A stretch of DNA of 64,000 nucleotides, taken from the NCBI GenBank assembly GCA_021234155.1, contig JAJEKV010000041.1, positions 10,501,018 to 10,565,017 of the forward strand, read 5' to 3'. Below the pieces are notes generated by a model. The model searched no databases, was not told the DNA's origin, and saw nothing but the letters and a program-made list of their open reading frames with translations. The stretch is from Isoetes taiwanensis. Lineage: Eukaryota; Streptophyta; Lycopodiopsida; Isoetales; Isoetaceae. The stretch's first letter is position 1, and every line of letters starts with the position of its first letter. A program made the translations under genes and the position numbers. Shown here piece after piece: positions 50,089 through 61,699 of the stretch.

Positions 50089-50605
50089 CATGTTAGCTAA
50101 TGTTTTATATGCTAGTTGTTGGGGGCACGAAGTTTAGGAGTATGTTGTGCAAGACCATAGGTTGCCTCACCCAGACATAGGTCAAAATGCAATGCCATCA
50201 AAAAGTTGTATAACAAATTTATAAGTTCAATATATTAGCACCTAATATCCTCTTAGAATTTTTCTTAGAACTTGTCGGCGTGGTGTGGTGTGGTCCTAAA
50301 TCGAAGTTATCAGAGCTGCTTCTCATTCAATAAAGAGGGGAATCAACTTCGTCAATGATAACCTAATTATTGATCTATCTTATTCTGCATGTTTGCCCAG
50401 CTCTCAGCTTACCACTTATAAAGAGGATATTATCATAGCTTGTCACCGATGAGTTCTACCCTGATCCTGTTCCACCATCATTAGTGGCTGCAATCAGTTC
50501 AGAGGTAATCATTCTTATAAAGATTTATTTTGTGCTGCATAACAATGATTATTTTTGTTTGTTTTTCGATAATGAGTTGTTATGTAACTGATGATTAAGT
50601 TGTTA

Positions 50606-50744
50606 TGTGGAACGGGAAGGGGGAGGGCATTCTTGCCAGCCCCTGACCTGCAGAATCCGGGAGCGCCGTTGAGGCACGACCGGATTCTGCAGGTCAGGGG
50701 GCTGGCAAGGGCTGGCAAGAATGCCGGACCCCTTCCTGCTCCAC
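50606..50744. repeat. Long foldback (hairpin) with 55-65-bp arms
   Basis: Left arm 50606-50660 and right arm 50680-50744 are near-perfect complements around a 19-base loop. The inner 34 bp are almost exact (CTGACCTGCAGAATCCGG against CCGGATTCTGCAGGTCAG). The right arm has a 10-bp internal duplication of GGCTGGCAAG. It could be a foldback transposon, a recent palindrome, or a precursor hairpin for small RNA. Confidence 0.8.
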
Positions 50745-50889
50745 AACGTCAAGGCAAGCCGACTGGATTCTCCTGGTTTTCTGCATGCCAGTTTTCATTC
50801 TGGATAAGAATGATTCTTGAATCCGTAGGAATCAATACCCACTTACCTTGACGTTATGGATTACGGATTACGACACTCACGGAAATGAC

Positions 50890-51400
50890 TGATTGCTTGC
50901 ATAGATTTCAATGGAGAAAAGAAGGCAAGGTGAAGCAGAAGCTTCCGATGGCATTGCCATGGCCTCTGCACCTTTGATCATTTACACCAATTAATCGTTT
51001 ACTCTGCTCTTCTGACGCTGAGTTCAAAGACATATTGAGGGGACTCAAAAAGGATGCAACTGGATCGGCCAGGCGTTTTAAATTCCTACGAGAAGTTTGG
51101 TGTTGACAAAGAGGCCACAACTATAGATATGTACATAGCATTTTTGAATTGTGTTAGGAGTATAAAGAACTTGAGGAAGTATGCTTAAGAAGGTAACAAA
51201 ATAACAGAGAAGGCGACGGCATTTCTGATACCCAGGAGACTTTCTTCAGTTTAGCATTGACAGCATACGCTACGAGGAGTTGTCGGAATGGTTCTCCTCT
51301 GCTGAAGAAGATCAAAAGGGTGCATCTGAGAACAATCTTCTTGCTTTGTCTTGGCATAATGCCGAATTCTCTCGCTTAATTTGTTTATAGATGAGCTTCT
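50890..51400 (+). other. Exon-like pieces of unknown origin
   Basis: Two plus-strand stretches have protein-like composition and end in stops: YEKFGVDKEATTIDMYIAF and onward to about 51188, and IRYEELSEWFSSAEEDQKG to about 51390. No family is recognised and no coherent splice chain links them. They may be remnants of a host gene or a captured transcript. Confidence 0.25.
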
Positions 51401-52735
51401 CGCATTTAAACATCTCAAAGATTATCTCTTCTTGATTTTTTCCTCTTGATTTTTTCCCTGCTTTGCAACCTCTGCACAACTTATTTCTCAAAAATCTTCA
51501 TCTCTGTCCGATTTCATTCAGTTTTGAGCATCTGGGTGCATTGTTTTTCCAATTGATCCTTTGTTTCGAGAAACTGCGAGCATTGTTTTGAGTAATTTGT
51601 AATCTACAACCTGGTTTGAAGCATTTGAATGGATTTTTTGAAGGATAATTCAGATTAGAGAAATATTTGAGCATTGAAAAAGCAGCGCCGCGGAAGAAAT
51701 CCTAAGGATTGCTTCCAAAGGAAGAAATAGCGCAGAGAGAATGGCCAAGATGAGTGCGAAATGAATGGCTGGGATTGGTGCCTTGGTGACATGAATATTT
51801 AAAGCACCATCGAAGCAGGATAGGTTTAGATAATGATAGTCATAGCTGGTCAAATTTGAAGCCCTTTTGCCATAGCTACATTCTGGCATAGCTGCACCTG
51901 ATAGCCGCCCTTTGACTCGGTTTCCTTTCGAAAGCAGATTTCCAATCTCTTTTTGCATCTATTTTGCAGCCGCTTTTTTCGATCCGATATAAGTCCCCAA
52001 AACTCGCTCCAAATATGTGCAATAGCTTTAAAAACGTTCATCGCCACCGCCATCGTAAATCCAAATTTTAAATAAAAATTCAACATCCATTTTGTTCATT
52101 TCTTGAGTTGTCACATCGCCCACTTTTGCATAATATGCATTACTTTAGAATCAGGCACAAAACAATAAGCATATTGAAATTTTGCCATAGAAAACAGAGA
52201 GGAATTCATGCTAAAAAAAAAATAGGGGAATTGCTCGTAAATAGGAAAACTTATCCTTCAATCCATTTGGATTTGGAGCTAACTGATGTGAAAAGCCAAG
52301 ATATGGTCGCTTGAGCCAAGATATGATGGATTCTGTGGAATTTTGTGTTGGATGGAGTCTCTCAAACCGTTGAAATTGTTAGAATTTGAAAGGTTCGTGA
52401 CCTTGATACCTCTCAGACGCCGGCAAAGATCAAAAGTTCTAGGTTATCTACATTGTTTCTTAGCGTAATCTTGAATTTCGTAGCATATCTTCCCATATTG
52501 AAACAGATCACCTTCGTCATACGCCCCCGACGGGACCAAAAATGCCATGCGAAAGCATAAAAATTCAATTAACTTTTTTTTGTTAAGGGAGGGCAATGAC
52601 GATAAATCTTTTTGGTCGAAACTTTTTAACCGACAATATCGCTGACACGTAGAGAAGAAAACAGAGAGAACAGAGAGAAGAAAACAGATTCTCCACGATT
52701 TTTACAGCAGAAAGAAGCTGTTTCAGATCAAATTA
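51401..52735. other. Non-genic region
   Basis: Contains short purine-rich direct repeats near 52650-52690 (AGAGAAGAAAACAGA twice). No domain is recognisable. Confidence 0.4.
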
Positions 52736-52739
52736 CTAG

Positions 52740-53690
52740 TTATCCTTCTTCTTCTAGCCCATTTATAAGCTCACCGCTATACAATTTCACATGATTTATA
52801 AACATATTGAATGCATCCTCCTTCCTTGGTAGAAATTTCTTTTCTCCACGGTACTCCAAGAAATATGACTCATAGTGTGCCTTCACGCTCCATATCTCGA
52901 AAGAGAGCTTCATCGCACCCCAAGTGCTCTCAATTTCGTTGGTGTGAACACATGTTTCGTGATCTTTGAAATGTGCTATGATTAACCTGGTAATGCTCAT
53001 ATTCAAGCCGAGACAACCATTTCAGATCATATCCCCGCCCAATGGGGCCCGTGTAAATGATACTTCCTAGAGCCACATATTCAAAAATAATGTCTGTGGA
53101 GTGTATCCTTTGTAACGATCCGCAATCGAACCATGAACATGTTATTGGAATTATGCTCTATGCCATCAAATACCCAATCGATCTTCTACTCTTCTTTTCC
53201 TCTATTGTATTTTCTTTTACCAAACTTGCTTTCATCAATCTCAACCACTTTGCCCGGCCACCAATGATCTCATTCTCGTTTTCAGATTGCAATGCTACAA
53301 ATATCCCTCGCAATAATTGTACCAATTGACCATCGCTTCATCCTGCTTTTATTCCACATTCAATCTTAGCACGATGTTGAGGCAACTAGATCGACCAACA
53401 GTAGATGAGTCTCAAGATTTGAGACAATGTCAAACAGCTGCCTGCAAACCAAGTGCCTTTACGAAGACTGCAAGTAAAATGGCACCTCTTACCTTTACAT
53501 TTCATTTCTTACTATCCCTAGTGCCGGCGTTGTCTGTTCTTAATTTCATTGATTTCTGGCATTTCTCACATTCCCTTCTATATGGGCAGTAAACCCAAAT
53601 CTAAAAACAAAGAAATTGATTCATTCTTACTTGAGGTCTTCAAAATCAGATCGGACATTGTTGAAATCCACTGTTCTACATCCAAGAACT
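52740..53690 (-). pseudogene. Decayed ISXO2-like (Merlin/IS1595-type) transposase
   Basis: Read right to left it shows an N-terminal Cys segment (ECEKCQKSMKLR near 53560), RKGTWFAGSCLTLSQILRL near 53430-53460, the first catalytic stretch VVEIDESKFGKRKYNRGKE near 53190-53250, WVFDGIEH near 53165, and the last block VHTNEIESTWGAMKLSF near 52890-52945 in the open frame 52740-53006. These match the ISXO2-like DDE domain of the Merlin superfamily in order and spacing. At least three in-frame stops and shifts, and loss of the middle catalytic region near 53000-53060, make it inactive. Terminal inverted repeats were not located. Confidence 0.82.
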
Positions 53691-53719
53691 CCATTTGACA
53701 ATGCTGTCTCTATGCCGAT

Positions 53720-54190
53720 GATCCTCAAACCCTTGGAGGCGCCTATGATTTTGAAATATAAAATACGATTTCGCCTAAGATTTTGAGGGAATATCGAACC
53801 TCTATATAGCTTCGCCTAAGATTTTAGAATATGAAATACAGGGGTTCGAACCTCTACCAAAATAACTCAATATCCTAATAAGACTACTTTGACCAATGTA
53901 CGAGGTAAGCTAATGTAATTATTTTTTATATTGAATCTATGTTTTTTTTTATAAGAACCTATTCAATTGTTTTAGGGATATATAGTTTATGGTTTCAGGA
54001 ATTGTTATTTTTTATATCCATATCAAATCCCCCTAGAACCCCCTGTTATTTTGCTATATATTCTAAACGAGGTGCACCCTGGACTATCACAGTCGTCAGA
54101 TTTGTCGATCCTACGACCCAGATCGTATGTTGGGGCCTCTGGGCACCTCTTGTTTCGCTTATAATCACTTATGATTGGACGCATCTATCA
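53720..54190 (-). repeat. Dispersed repeat with tRNA-like core, order X-Y, inverted copy
   Basis: The reverse complement starts with X (ATAAGCGAAACAAGAGG near 54160, AGTCCAGGGTGCACC near 54080) and then runs into Y (AGGGGGTTCTAGGGG near 54045, core with GGTTCGAACCCC near 53828, ending ATCATAGGCGCC near 53740). The 43330 copy has the same two modules in the opposite order. Confidence 0.55.
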
Positions 54191-54769
54191 ACCTTTTTAA
54201 TTTGGGATTTTCAGGTATGATAAAAAACTTTTTGGAATTGTTTTTAAGATGTTTTCCTAAGGTTTTGAAGAGTTTGGACGCCAGAAAAAATTCCCGATTT
54301 GCCAAAAATCGAAGGAACTTTTTGTTCTACGATTTTGGGGCTCCCTATCTTTGCGACCGGCCGGGGATGCAACCGGGAGGGGAATCCATGCCACGATCGT
54401 GCCTATTGACAAACTGGTCATCGTGGTGATATAGGCATGCAAGTCCACCTACCTGATGGATTCAAAGCTCCAATTTGCAGGTTACGGTTTGTGTTTTCTT
54501 TGTTTGAAAGGAAATCGACACCCTATGTGGATGCTGCTATTGTATAACTCTGTCACGGACGAAGATAAAGATGCCGAAGGTAAGGCTATAGCTGATTCTT
54601 ACTGAGTTGAATTTGTATTCTGAATCTGTATTGCCTTTGTAAATAGGTCCTCTGGCGGGAATCAATTTACCTTAGGTTTTCTAGCAACTTCTGGGCAACC
54701 CAAAAATCAAATTTATTTTGAAAATAGAAACTTTTCCATTATATTGATCGAAGCATCGAATTCCAGCAC
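54191..54769. other. Unassigned region
   Basis: Opens with an AT-rich stretch in the style of a transposon end and holds a GC-rich block near 54340-54420. No feature is recognisable. Confidence 0.35.
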
Positions 54770-55938
54770 ATGGCGCAGCCTTCCCTTGCATCCAGTACGT
54801 TTGAGCTAAAAAATGCAGGATTTGAAGGCCTCTCAGTTCAAATACCACCTGGACGGGCCGGGTGTATGGGCGATGAAGATTGATGAAGCTTACAAAGACT
54901 GGTCGACGCCTCTTAGGTTAGGTATCCCCATATTGATATATGTTTTGAGGCTATAACAATAAGAAAGGCGCGTTGGTGAGTATATCTCGCTGGATTCCTT
55001 TGTTTGTCGTTAAGAAGAACATAATTATCGCTTTCTTCGTAGAGTTGTAACGCGGAAAGTTGCATTCCCCAGAGAAGAAATATTTATAACCACCAAACTT
55101 AGGAATCGTGGACCATGGATATGAGGCTACTTTGGCGTCTTTTAATAGGAATCTAGCCGAATTGGAAATGGGCTATGGTGAGCTTTTATGTTCGCATTCT
55201 CTCTCTTCGAGCTTTTCTTTATTCATTAACTTAAAGACGGTGTCTTATGGAATAAGGTGCTGATCTATATCTTATTCATGCCCCTATGCCTCAAGGTTGA
55301 ACTCGAGGGCTATGAAGGTACTCCTTAAATCAGGTAAAGCAAAGTCAATTGGAGTTAGCAACCATGGCATTCATCACTTAGAAGCTTTTTTCTAATTCAT
55401 TGGTACGGCCATTTGTAAAGCAGGTAGGATATTTAACATAAGCATATATGTTTGTGTTCATGTCATATCTTTATTTTCTACTGCCTTGACGCACGTATAG
55501 AAATCCACCCTTTAAATACCGCACCACATTTGGTTAAGTCCCGCTGTAAATATGGAATTATTTTGGAAGCATATTCTCCTCTTACTACAGGGGAGCATCT
55601 TGCTAATCCAAATTTCCTAAAGGTGAGTCTCCTCTATTCCGCATGACAATTAATGGTTTTGTAGTCCATACTTATATAAGCTATCACAGATTAAAAAGAA
55701 AATACAACAAGACATGCGCCCAACTTTCTCATAAGATGGAGTCTACAGAAAAATTATGTTGTTTTGCCCAGGTCTGTGACCCCATCAAGAACAACAGAAA
55801 ATTCTCTGTTCGCATTCTTACTCTTAGAGCTTTTCTTTATTCATTAACTTAAAGGTGTCGTCTTATGGTATAAGGTGTTGATCTATATTGTATTCATGCC
55901 CCTATGCCTCTAAGGTTGTAATCCTGGAGGGCTATGGA
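54770..55938 (+). pseudogene. Aldo-keto reductase pseudogene, cut by LTR6
   Basis: Family blocks occur in order on the plus strand: a possible start near 54771; EEIFITTKL near 55071-55097; DHGYEATLASFNRNLAELEMGY in a shifted frame near 55112-55177; DLYLIHAPMPQG near 55263-55298; GKAKSIGVSNHGIHHLEAF near 55336-55392; IEIHPLNTAPHLV, then GIILEAYSPLTTGE near 55499-55590 with a GTGAGT donor at 55624. Frame breaks lie between the second and third and after the fourth block. The segment 55190-55310 recurs diverged at 55790-55938, a duplicated exon whose end is cut by LTR6. The substrate cannot be inferred. Confidence 0.8.
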
Positions 55939-57554
55939 TGCGACGCTCCCAAAATATATACGACTTCCTACCAGATACATACGGGGACTTTCCTCCCACT
56001 ACGCACCATCTCGCCATGACCGTGGCTCCTCCGTTTATCCCGGCCATCTATGGAAAGATGCCCGAAAGTGAAGGACACCGGAGGTGTCATTCGCCCACGC
56101 CTTCAATGGGACTCCTACGTCGAGGAAGCGTGAATACATGTTATATATAAATAACCACCTCGAAGGGTGGCACATCCATCCAAATACCACGGCAAAGAAT
56201 ATGCATCTAATCCTAAGGAAAACACCCCAAACCCATGGTTCTACCCCGCGGCTCAGACTCCAGTGAGGGTCGAATGACGGCTAGGTCTCAAGAGATCAGC
56301 CAGACCGAATCTTGACATGGCGCTATTGGCATAGAACATCGGGCTAGGGTTGTCCACTCCATCCGCCCTCATGTGCACACTTTGCGCATGAGTCGAATCA
56401 TGCTATGGGATCACTATAGCCTTCCTGACACGCAGACTCAAGGTATCACCCCACGAGCCTACTGGCTGTGGTTCATGAAGCCCCGTCCGATGAGGCAGGC
56501 TCTGGGAGGGCCCCCTCTGTGATCACAGTGGTTCCATGGGTGAGCTAGAGAATACGCGTCGCATCAGCCACCCCCCGATCCGCACCCGACTTACTCACCC
56601 TAAATCTACTCAGTGCAAGGTGCTCCATACGGATCACACCTCTACACCTGTGGAGTGTCGGACTCCATACCCGCCCCCTACGTGACCAGGCCATCGCCTA
56701 GCCCCACTGTAGGAGTCTCTGAGCCTTTTATGTTCGTGCAAGACCCCTCCCCCACTTCACCACTGCGGTCCCTTGTTTGGTGCTAAGCCATTCCATAGCA
56801 TCCACTTTCGGTGGTCTCTTGTGCATAGGCCGCATCTAATGGGAATATTACGTGGCTCTATCTAGGAGCATACTATTATACATGAGCTCGTGGGTCTACC
56901 CCCTTATTCCCCCCCATTTCCCAGAGTAAAGCTATGCAAAGAACTATCAATCCATCCTTTAAGAGCAAGACCAGAATCAGAAATAAAGAGAACTCACCTT
57001 TACAATCAAGGGTTAGTTCCTACAAGTAAAACATAGAGAGAACAGAGAAGCAAACACAACCAAGGCTCAACAGGGCGCTTACCCTAGAATTCACAGTTAT
57101 ACTAGCCACCCACCTGAAGTTCCTACTGGACCCGTTATCATTTGGTGCTTCCATCTTCCGGGTCTTGGTGCTTTCCTTGACACCGGTAAAAGTGTTTGGT
57201 ATGGTGGCGCCACTAAGGTGGGTAGGCCGCCCCGCTTCCTTTTGGACGAATTTTGGGAGTCAATTAGGGATAGGGATCAGGTTGACAGCCCAATTTGGAA
57301 GTCCCCATGCTAGCCAATCGATTTAGGCCAGGTGGCGCCTTCCCAAAGCATTAATTAACCTGATTAATCCATTTAGACCTTAATTCCCTAAATTATAGGT
57401 TATTATCTTTAATGATTAAATTAGCATAATTTAATCCCTTTTAGGTCAACCCCCTAGGTTACAGTACCCCATGGTGGCGTACCTTTGATGGGTGACGTGT
57501 CCGTATATCGTATGAATACGTTACGTATACCGTATAAATACATAGAACGTCACA
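55939..57554 (-). repeat. LTR6, 3' LTR of the chromovirus
   Basis: Begins TGCGACGCTCC and ends CGTCACA. It aligns along its length with LTRs 1-5 but is clearly diverged (many substitutions, weaker palindromes). TATA-like GTATAAATA lies close to the right edge, as in the others. Its insertion truncates the second copy of the aldo-keto reductase exon at 55938. Confidence 0.87.
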
Positions 57555-57567
57555 TTCTCCCCTCCTT
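57555..57567 (-). promoter_or_regulatory. Polypurine tract of the chromovirus
   Basis: AAGGAGGGGAGAA on the minus strand, differing by one base from the array tracts, directly before the LTR TG. Confidence 0.82.
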
Positions 57568-58221
57568 AAAAACAATGTTGTCCCCAGCATTGGGGTTAGT
57601 TAATCAGAGACAATTACTTGAAGAAACTGAAATAGAAAATAAGTCATGATTTCGGAGAGTAATACATTGAAGTTGAAAATATAACATTGAAGCTGAAAAT
57701 ATGACATAGTGTAAGCACCAAGGTGCATTTTACAAACTTATGATCAAAAAGAGAGTTTGAGGACTAGAGTCCTATTTCAAGACATGATAAACGACGAAAA
57801 TTGACACATGTAGACAAAACGGATCCGGAAAAGTCGGGCCATCAAGAATTCCTCTATACATGGGCAGTCACTTAATCGCCATCGGCTGCAGACATGTAAA
57901 TATATCAAGATATATCAATACTATAATTAGATTGTGGTTGAAGGGACCACCCCCTATAAATAAAAGAAAAATCTATCTACAAGGGAGCCTATCATAATAG
58001 TTTGCAATTCATTGTGGCATAAGGAATGGTCAAGTTCCCATTATAGCCGAGATGAACGCAGCCTATCAACTACATGCCTTCGAAGCAGTTCGTGGTCATG
58101 TCAACATCAACAATACACCACGTCCTAGAGAACACAAAGGTGATCTCATCATCGGTGACTATTATTAGATACGATGCATCTACCCTCATCGCATGATTCG
58201 CCATTAATCAAGCCTTCAAGC
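57568..58221 (-). other. 3' non-coding region of the chromovirus
   Basis: Lies between chromodomain and polypurine tract. Parts match INT domains: ATGTTGTCCCCAGCATT beside the tract, GGTGCATTTTACA near 57721, GGGACCACCCC near 57944 and ACACCACGTCCTAG near 58114. This shows that the non-coding arrays kept this end of a coding ancestor. Short direct repeats with TTGAAGTTGAAAATAT lie near 57670. Confidence 0.6.
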
Positions 58222-59399
58222 TTACCGCCGGGAGGGGTTGATAGCATCGTTGATGGTGCGGCCTTGAGATTCCCGCATGAAGTCCGGATAGTGCTTCTCA
58301 AGGTCTATCTTCATCACCCAGGTAGCATCCTCAACTGGTAAGTGTTTCCACTTGACTAAGTATTGCAACATTTGAGTCCTTCTGGTTTGTTTATAAGCTC
58401 GATCAAGAAGAGCTTCAGGCACTATCTCCAGGTGTCCTCCTCGTCATTTCTAGGAGGGTTGGGGTGTCCAAAACCTCCTCCGGATCGTGGGTGTGTTGTT
58501 TCAGAAGACTCACGTGAAAGACCTTGTGGATCTTCGGGCAAAGAAGTCCAAGCGATATGCCTCGTTTCTCCAACACGTTCAATAATTTTGAACGGCCCAG
58601 CCCATCTGGGTGCCAACTTCTTGCAGTTACCAATCTTGAGCTTGGCTTGTTTCACTTTAATCTTAAGCCGTGACCGATTCGCCCACTGAAGACTCGTGGG
58701 GTTTCGTGGCTTATCCGCTACACTCTTTCGACGATCGCATGCGCCTAGCAAGGGGCAACTACTAACTTCTTCAACCAAAGCTTGCATTTCCAAGAGGAGT
58801 TGTTGAGAAACCTCCACTTTAGAAACAGGGTTGTGCCATGTGTCGGGAGTAAGACATTGATAACCATAATTTATCATAAAGGGAGACATTCTGGAAGACT
58901 CCTGCTTCATGCTGTTATAGGCAAATTCGACCAGATAAATATAGTCATCCCATTGGGATTGCTTACTCCACACATAACTTCGTAGCATATCCTCTATAAT
59001 ACGATTGGTACGTTCTGTCTGACCATCTGTCTGAGGATGATATGTTGTACTCATAGCAAGCTTGGTCTGGATGGTGGCGAAGAAATCCTTCCAGAATGCA
59101 CTTACAAATTTGGGATCCCTGTCGGATACAATAACTCTTGGCATTCCGTGCAATCTGAAAATCTCCTTTGCAAATAGCAGGGCGGTGTCGAAGGCTGTGT
59201 CGGTGGTACGACATGGCAAGAAATGAGCCATTTTCGACAATTTGTCGACCACCACCATCAATGCATCATATCCACGGAGAGTACGTGGAAGGCCCACAAT
59301 GAAATCCATGGTTATCACTTCCCACTTTGCGTTGGGCACATCCAGAGGTTGCAACTCTCCTGGAACTCTTAATTGCTCAGCCTTGGTTTGTTGACACAC
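58222..59399 (-). CDS. int: Integrase with GPY/F module and C-terminal chromodomain
   Basis: The open frame 58422-59399 (325 codons, continuing from pol rather than having its own start) carries CQQTKAEQ from the end of the zinc finger, then the catalytic core with Asp in MDFIVGLP, Asp in VSDRDPKF and Glu in TDGQTERTN. It continues through FAYNSM and ends with a GPFKIIERVG module near 58590. A shifted frame 58222-58422 holds the chromodomain (MLQYLVKWKHLPVEDATWV, then HYPDFM). The core catalyses insertion of the cDNA; chromodomains of chromoviruses direct integration to modified histones. All three catalytic acids are present. One frame break near 58450 separates core and chromodomain. Confidence 0.9.
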
Positions 59400-61150
59400 T
59401 TATTAATCGCTTAATGTATCTAGCAATATCCTTCTTCATCAAGGCCAAAAATAACGGAGCGGATCTTAAAGTAGGTCTTCATAAAACCCCGCAGATGTCC
59501 AGCTATAGGGCTGTTGTGTGTGTCATGGAGAATTAACTTACGCACTCAAGTCTCGTGAACACACAACTTATCCTTGTAATATAACAAGTTGCCCTCTTTC
59601 TTATAATTTAACCGAAAGCTTCGCGTTCTTTATCCGTATGTGTTTTGTTTACTCAAACTACCCCAAACATCATGGAATTCGGATCCGCGGGCCAAGATCT
59701 GTTTCTATTTGTTTCCCAAACTCACCGGGTGAGTGTGGAAATTATGCTACAATGGGTTCGGGTTATCAAAGGATGGCGGACAACGATCCAAGAACCACAT
59801 TGTGCTTCCTGTGCTTATACATAATCTCAAGTCGATTCCTCCGTGAATTCCATCCATCTTTCCGACGTAGATTGAGATTTGGCCGGTGGATAGATAGCTA
59901 AGACTCGATGATCCAGATCCACCGGTGAAATCTTCTAGCAAGAAGGTAGTGTCTCCAAATACGCACATCGCGGACAACCGCTAACAATTCGATCATGGGT
60001 AGGGTATCATTGTTCGGGCCATTCATCTTCTTTGAATCATATGCACAACCCTCCCTCCCCGCATTAGGACTCCACCGGTAGCAATCTTACTAGCATCCGC
60101 TGCCACTAGTTTATCCTTTCGTGATCGTGCAAAGTGAGGACAAAAGTGACGCTAAAAGCATCCTTAAGCTTCGGAAAGCCCATCCGACCTTCGATTTCCA
60201 ATGTTCCATCCAATCCTTCACCTTCTCGTGCTTTATGAGATCGAAGAGGTGCAAAAGAATTGTTGCAAAAATCCTTAACAAATTTTCGATAATATCCCCG
60301 CTAGCCCCAAGAAACTTCAGATTTTCAAACATTGCCTATCCTCATCGCTTCTATCTTTGCCGGGTCCAGTAGCAATACCCTCCGCTGAAATGATATGCCC
60401 CAAATAATCCACCTTGGGGTGGCAAACTTGCACTTAGAGAACTTGGCAAAGAGCCGATGACGCCCCGAGCTTTTGTAGGGCCAAGCTTAATATGTTTCTC
60501 ATGCTCCTCCGTAGTCTTACATCAGATGAGAATGTCGTCGAAGAAGATAACAACAAAATCATCCAAGTATTGCGGAAGACATCATTCATTAATCGCGATG
60601 AAAGTCGCCGGGCATTAGTTAATCCAAAAGGCATAACGGTAAATTCATAATGCCCATATCTAGTGAAAAAGCAGATTTATGGATGTCCTCCTCCTTTATC
60701 CTTATCCGATGGTATCCCGAGCGTAAATCAATTTTTGAGAAATATTTGGCCCTTGCAACCGGTCCATTAAATCATCCGCCCTAGGCAAAGCGTAGCTTAT
60801 TTTTGATGGTATGCTTATTGAGTCGCCTATAATCAATACACATCCTCAAGGAGCCATCCTTTTTCTTAACAAAAAGGATAGGGGCCAAAAGGCAAAACAC
60901 TAGGCCGAATGAAACCTAGGTTTAGTAACTCCCCGGTTGCTTCTAAGCTCGCCACTCTAGAGGACTCATGCGTGCGTGGGCCTTGGCCGGTAGGCTTAGC
61001 ACCGGGTTCTAGAGCTATCTCACATTCTACCCCTCTAAAAGGAGGAAGCTTTTGGATCTCCTCCGGGAAAAGATCGGGTGAACTCTGAGAAGACTAGCAA
61101 TCCCTCTCGCAAGGTGTCTATGATTTGCTTCGCTTAGCATCCGACTCAAT
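59400..61150 (-). pseudogene. pol: Chromovirus reverse transcriptase and RNase H, frameshifted
   Basis: From right to left: RT start with RMSPLE-like sequence near 60960, ADIRSGYHQ-region pieces near 60710, MPFGLTNA near 60615-60634, the catalytic FFDD near 60530-60538 in a shifted frame, thumb and connection near 60300-60360, RNase H to about 59950, and the linker to the integrase zinc finger to 59400 (LLEDFTG-like piece near 59920). The order is normal for Ty3. Frames change repeatedly, so no continuous product is possible as written. Confidence 0.82.
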
Positions 61151-61196
61151 GGATGCAAGCCCGATGACGCAGAGGAGCTTATCCTCGTGGATAGCT

Positions 61197-61600
61197 TTAT
61201 CTAACCGCTTGATGGACATAGATCAGTATAATAGGGTTTAAGGAGTCACCTTTTATAGTCACGCGGGTTCCATTAGCTGCATTGAAGGTGACTTCCCGTT
61301 TCTCGCAGTCTATGTTGGCCTTTGCAGATGCCAAGAATTCCATACCAACAATAAGATCATATTTGCCAATATCCATTAGCTCGGCACCCAAGGCAACTAG
61401 CTTAATCTCAGAATCGTGATCTTAAGGTTAATGCGACGCCATGAGTGTGTCTCGATCTTACCATCGGCTAACGGATCGGGCTTTGGTCGGGATCTCAACG
61501 TTTCAAGCTTCAAGACCTGGGCCATTCTAGGAGAAGCAAAATTATGTGTACTTCCCGTATCCATAAGAATTACAAAAGGCTTACTGTCTACTTGACCTAT
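61197..61600 (-). pseudogene. Chromovirus aspartic protease, frameshifted
   Basis: The active-site motif LMDTGSTHNFASP is encoded near 61525-61563 and the second half, YDLIVGMEFLASAKANIDC, in the frame 61197-61391. The two halves are out of phase by a break near 61420. Retroelement proteases cut the Gag-Pol polyprotein. Confidence 0.82.
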
Positions 61601-61699
61601 GGTGGAAATGACAAGCAGGTCGACTTTTCAAAGATTGCCGGCTTCTATAGCCGTAAGGATATGAGACGACTGCGGAATATACCGGGGAGCCGCCTCCCA

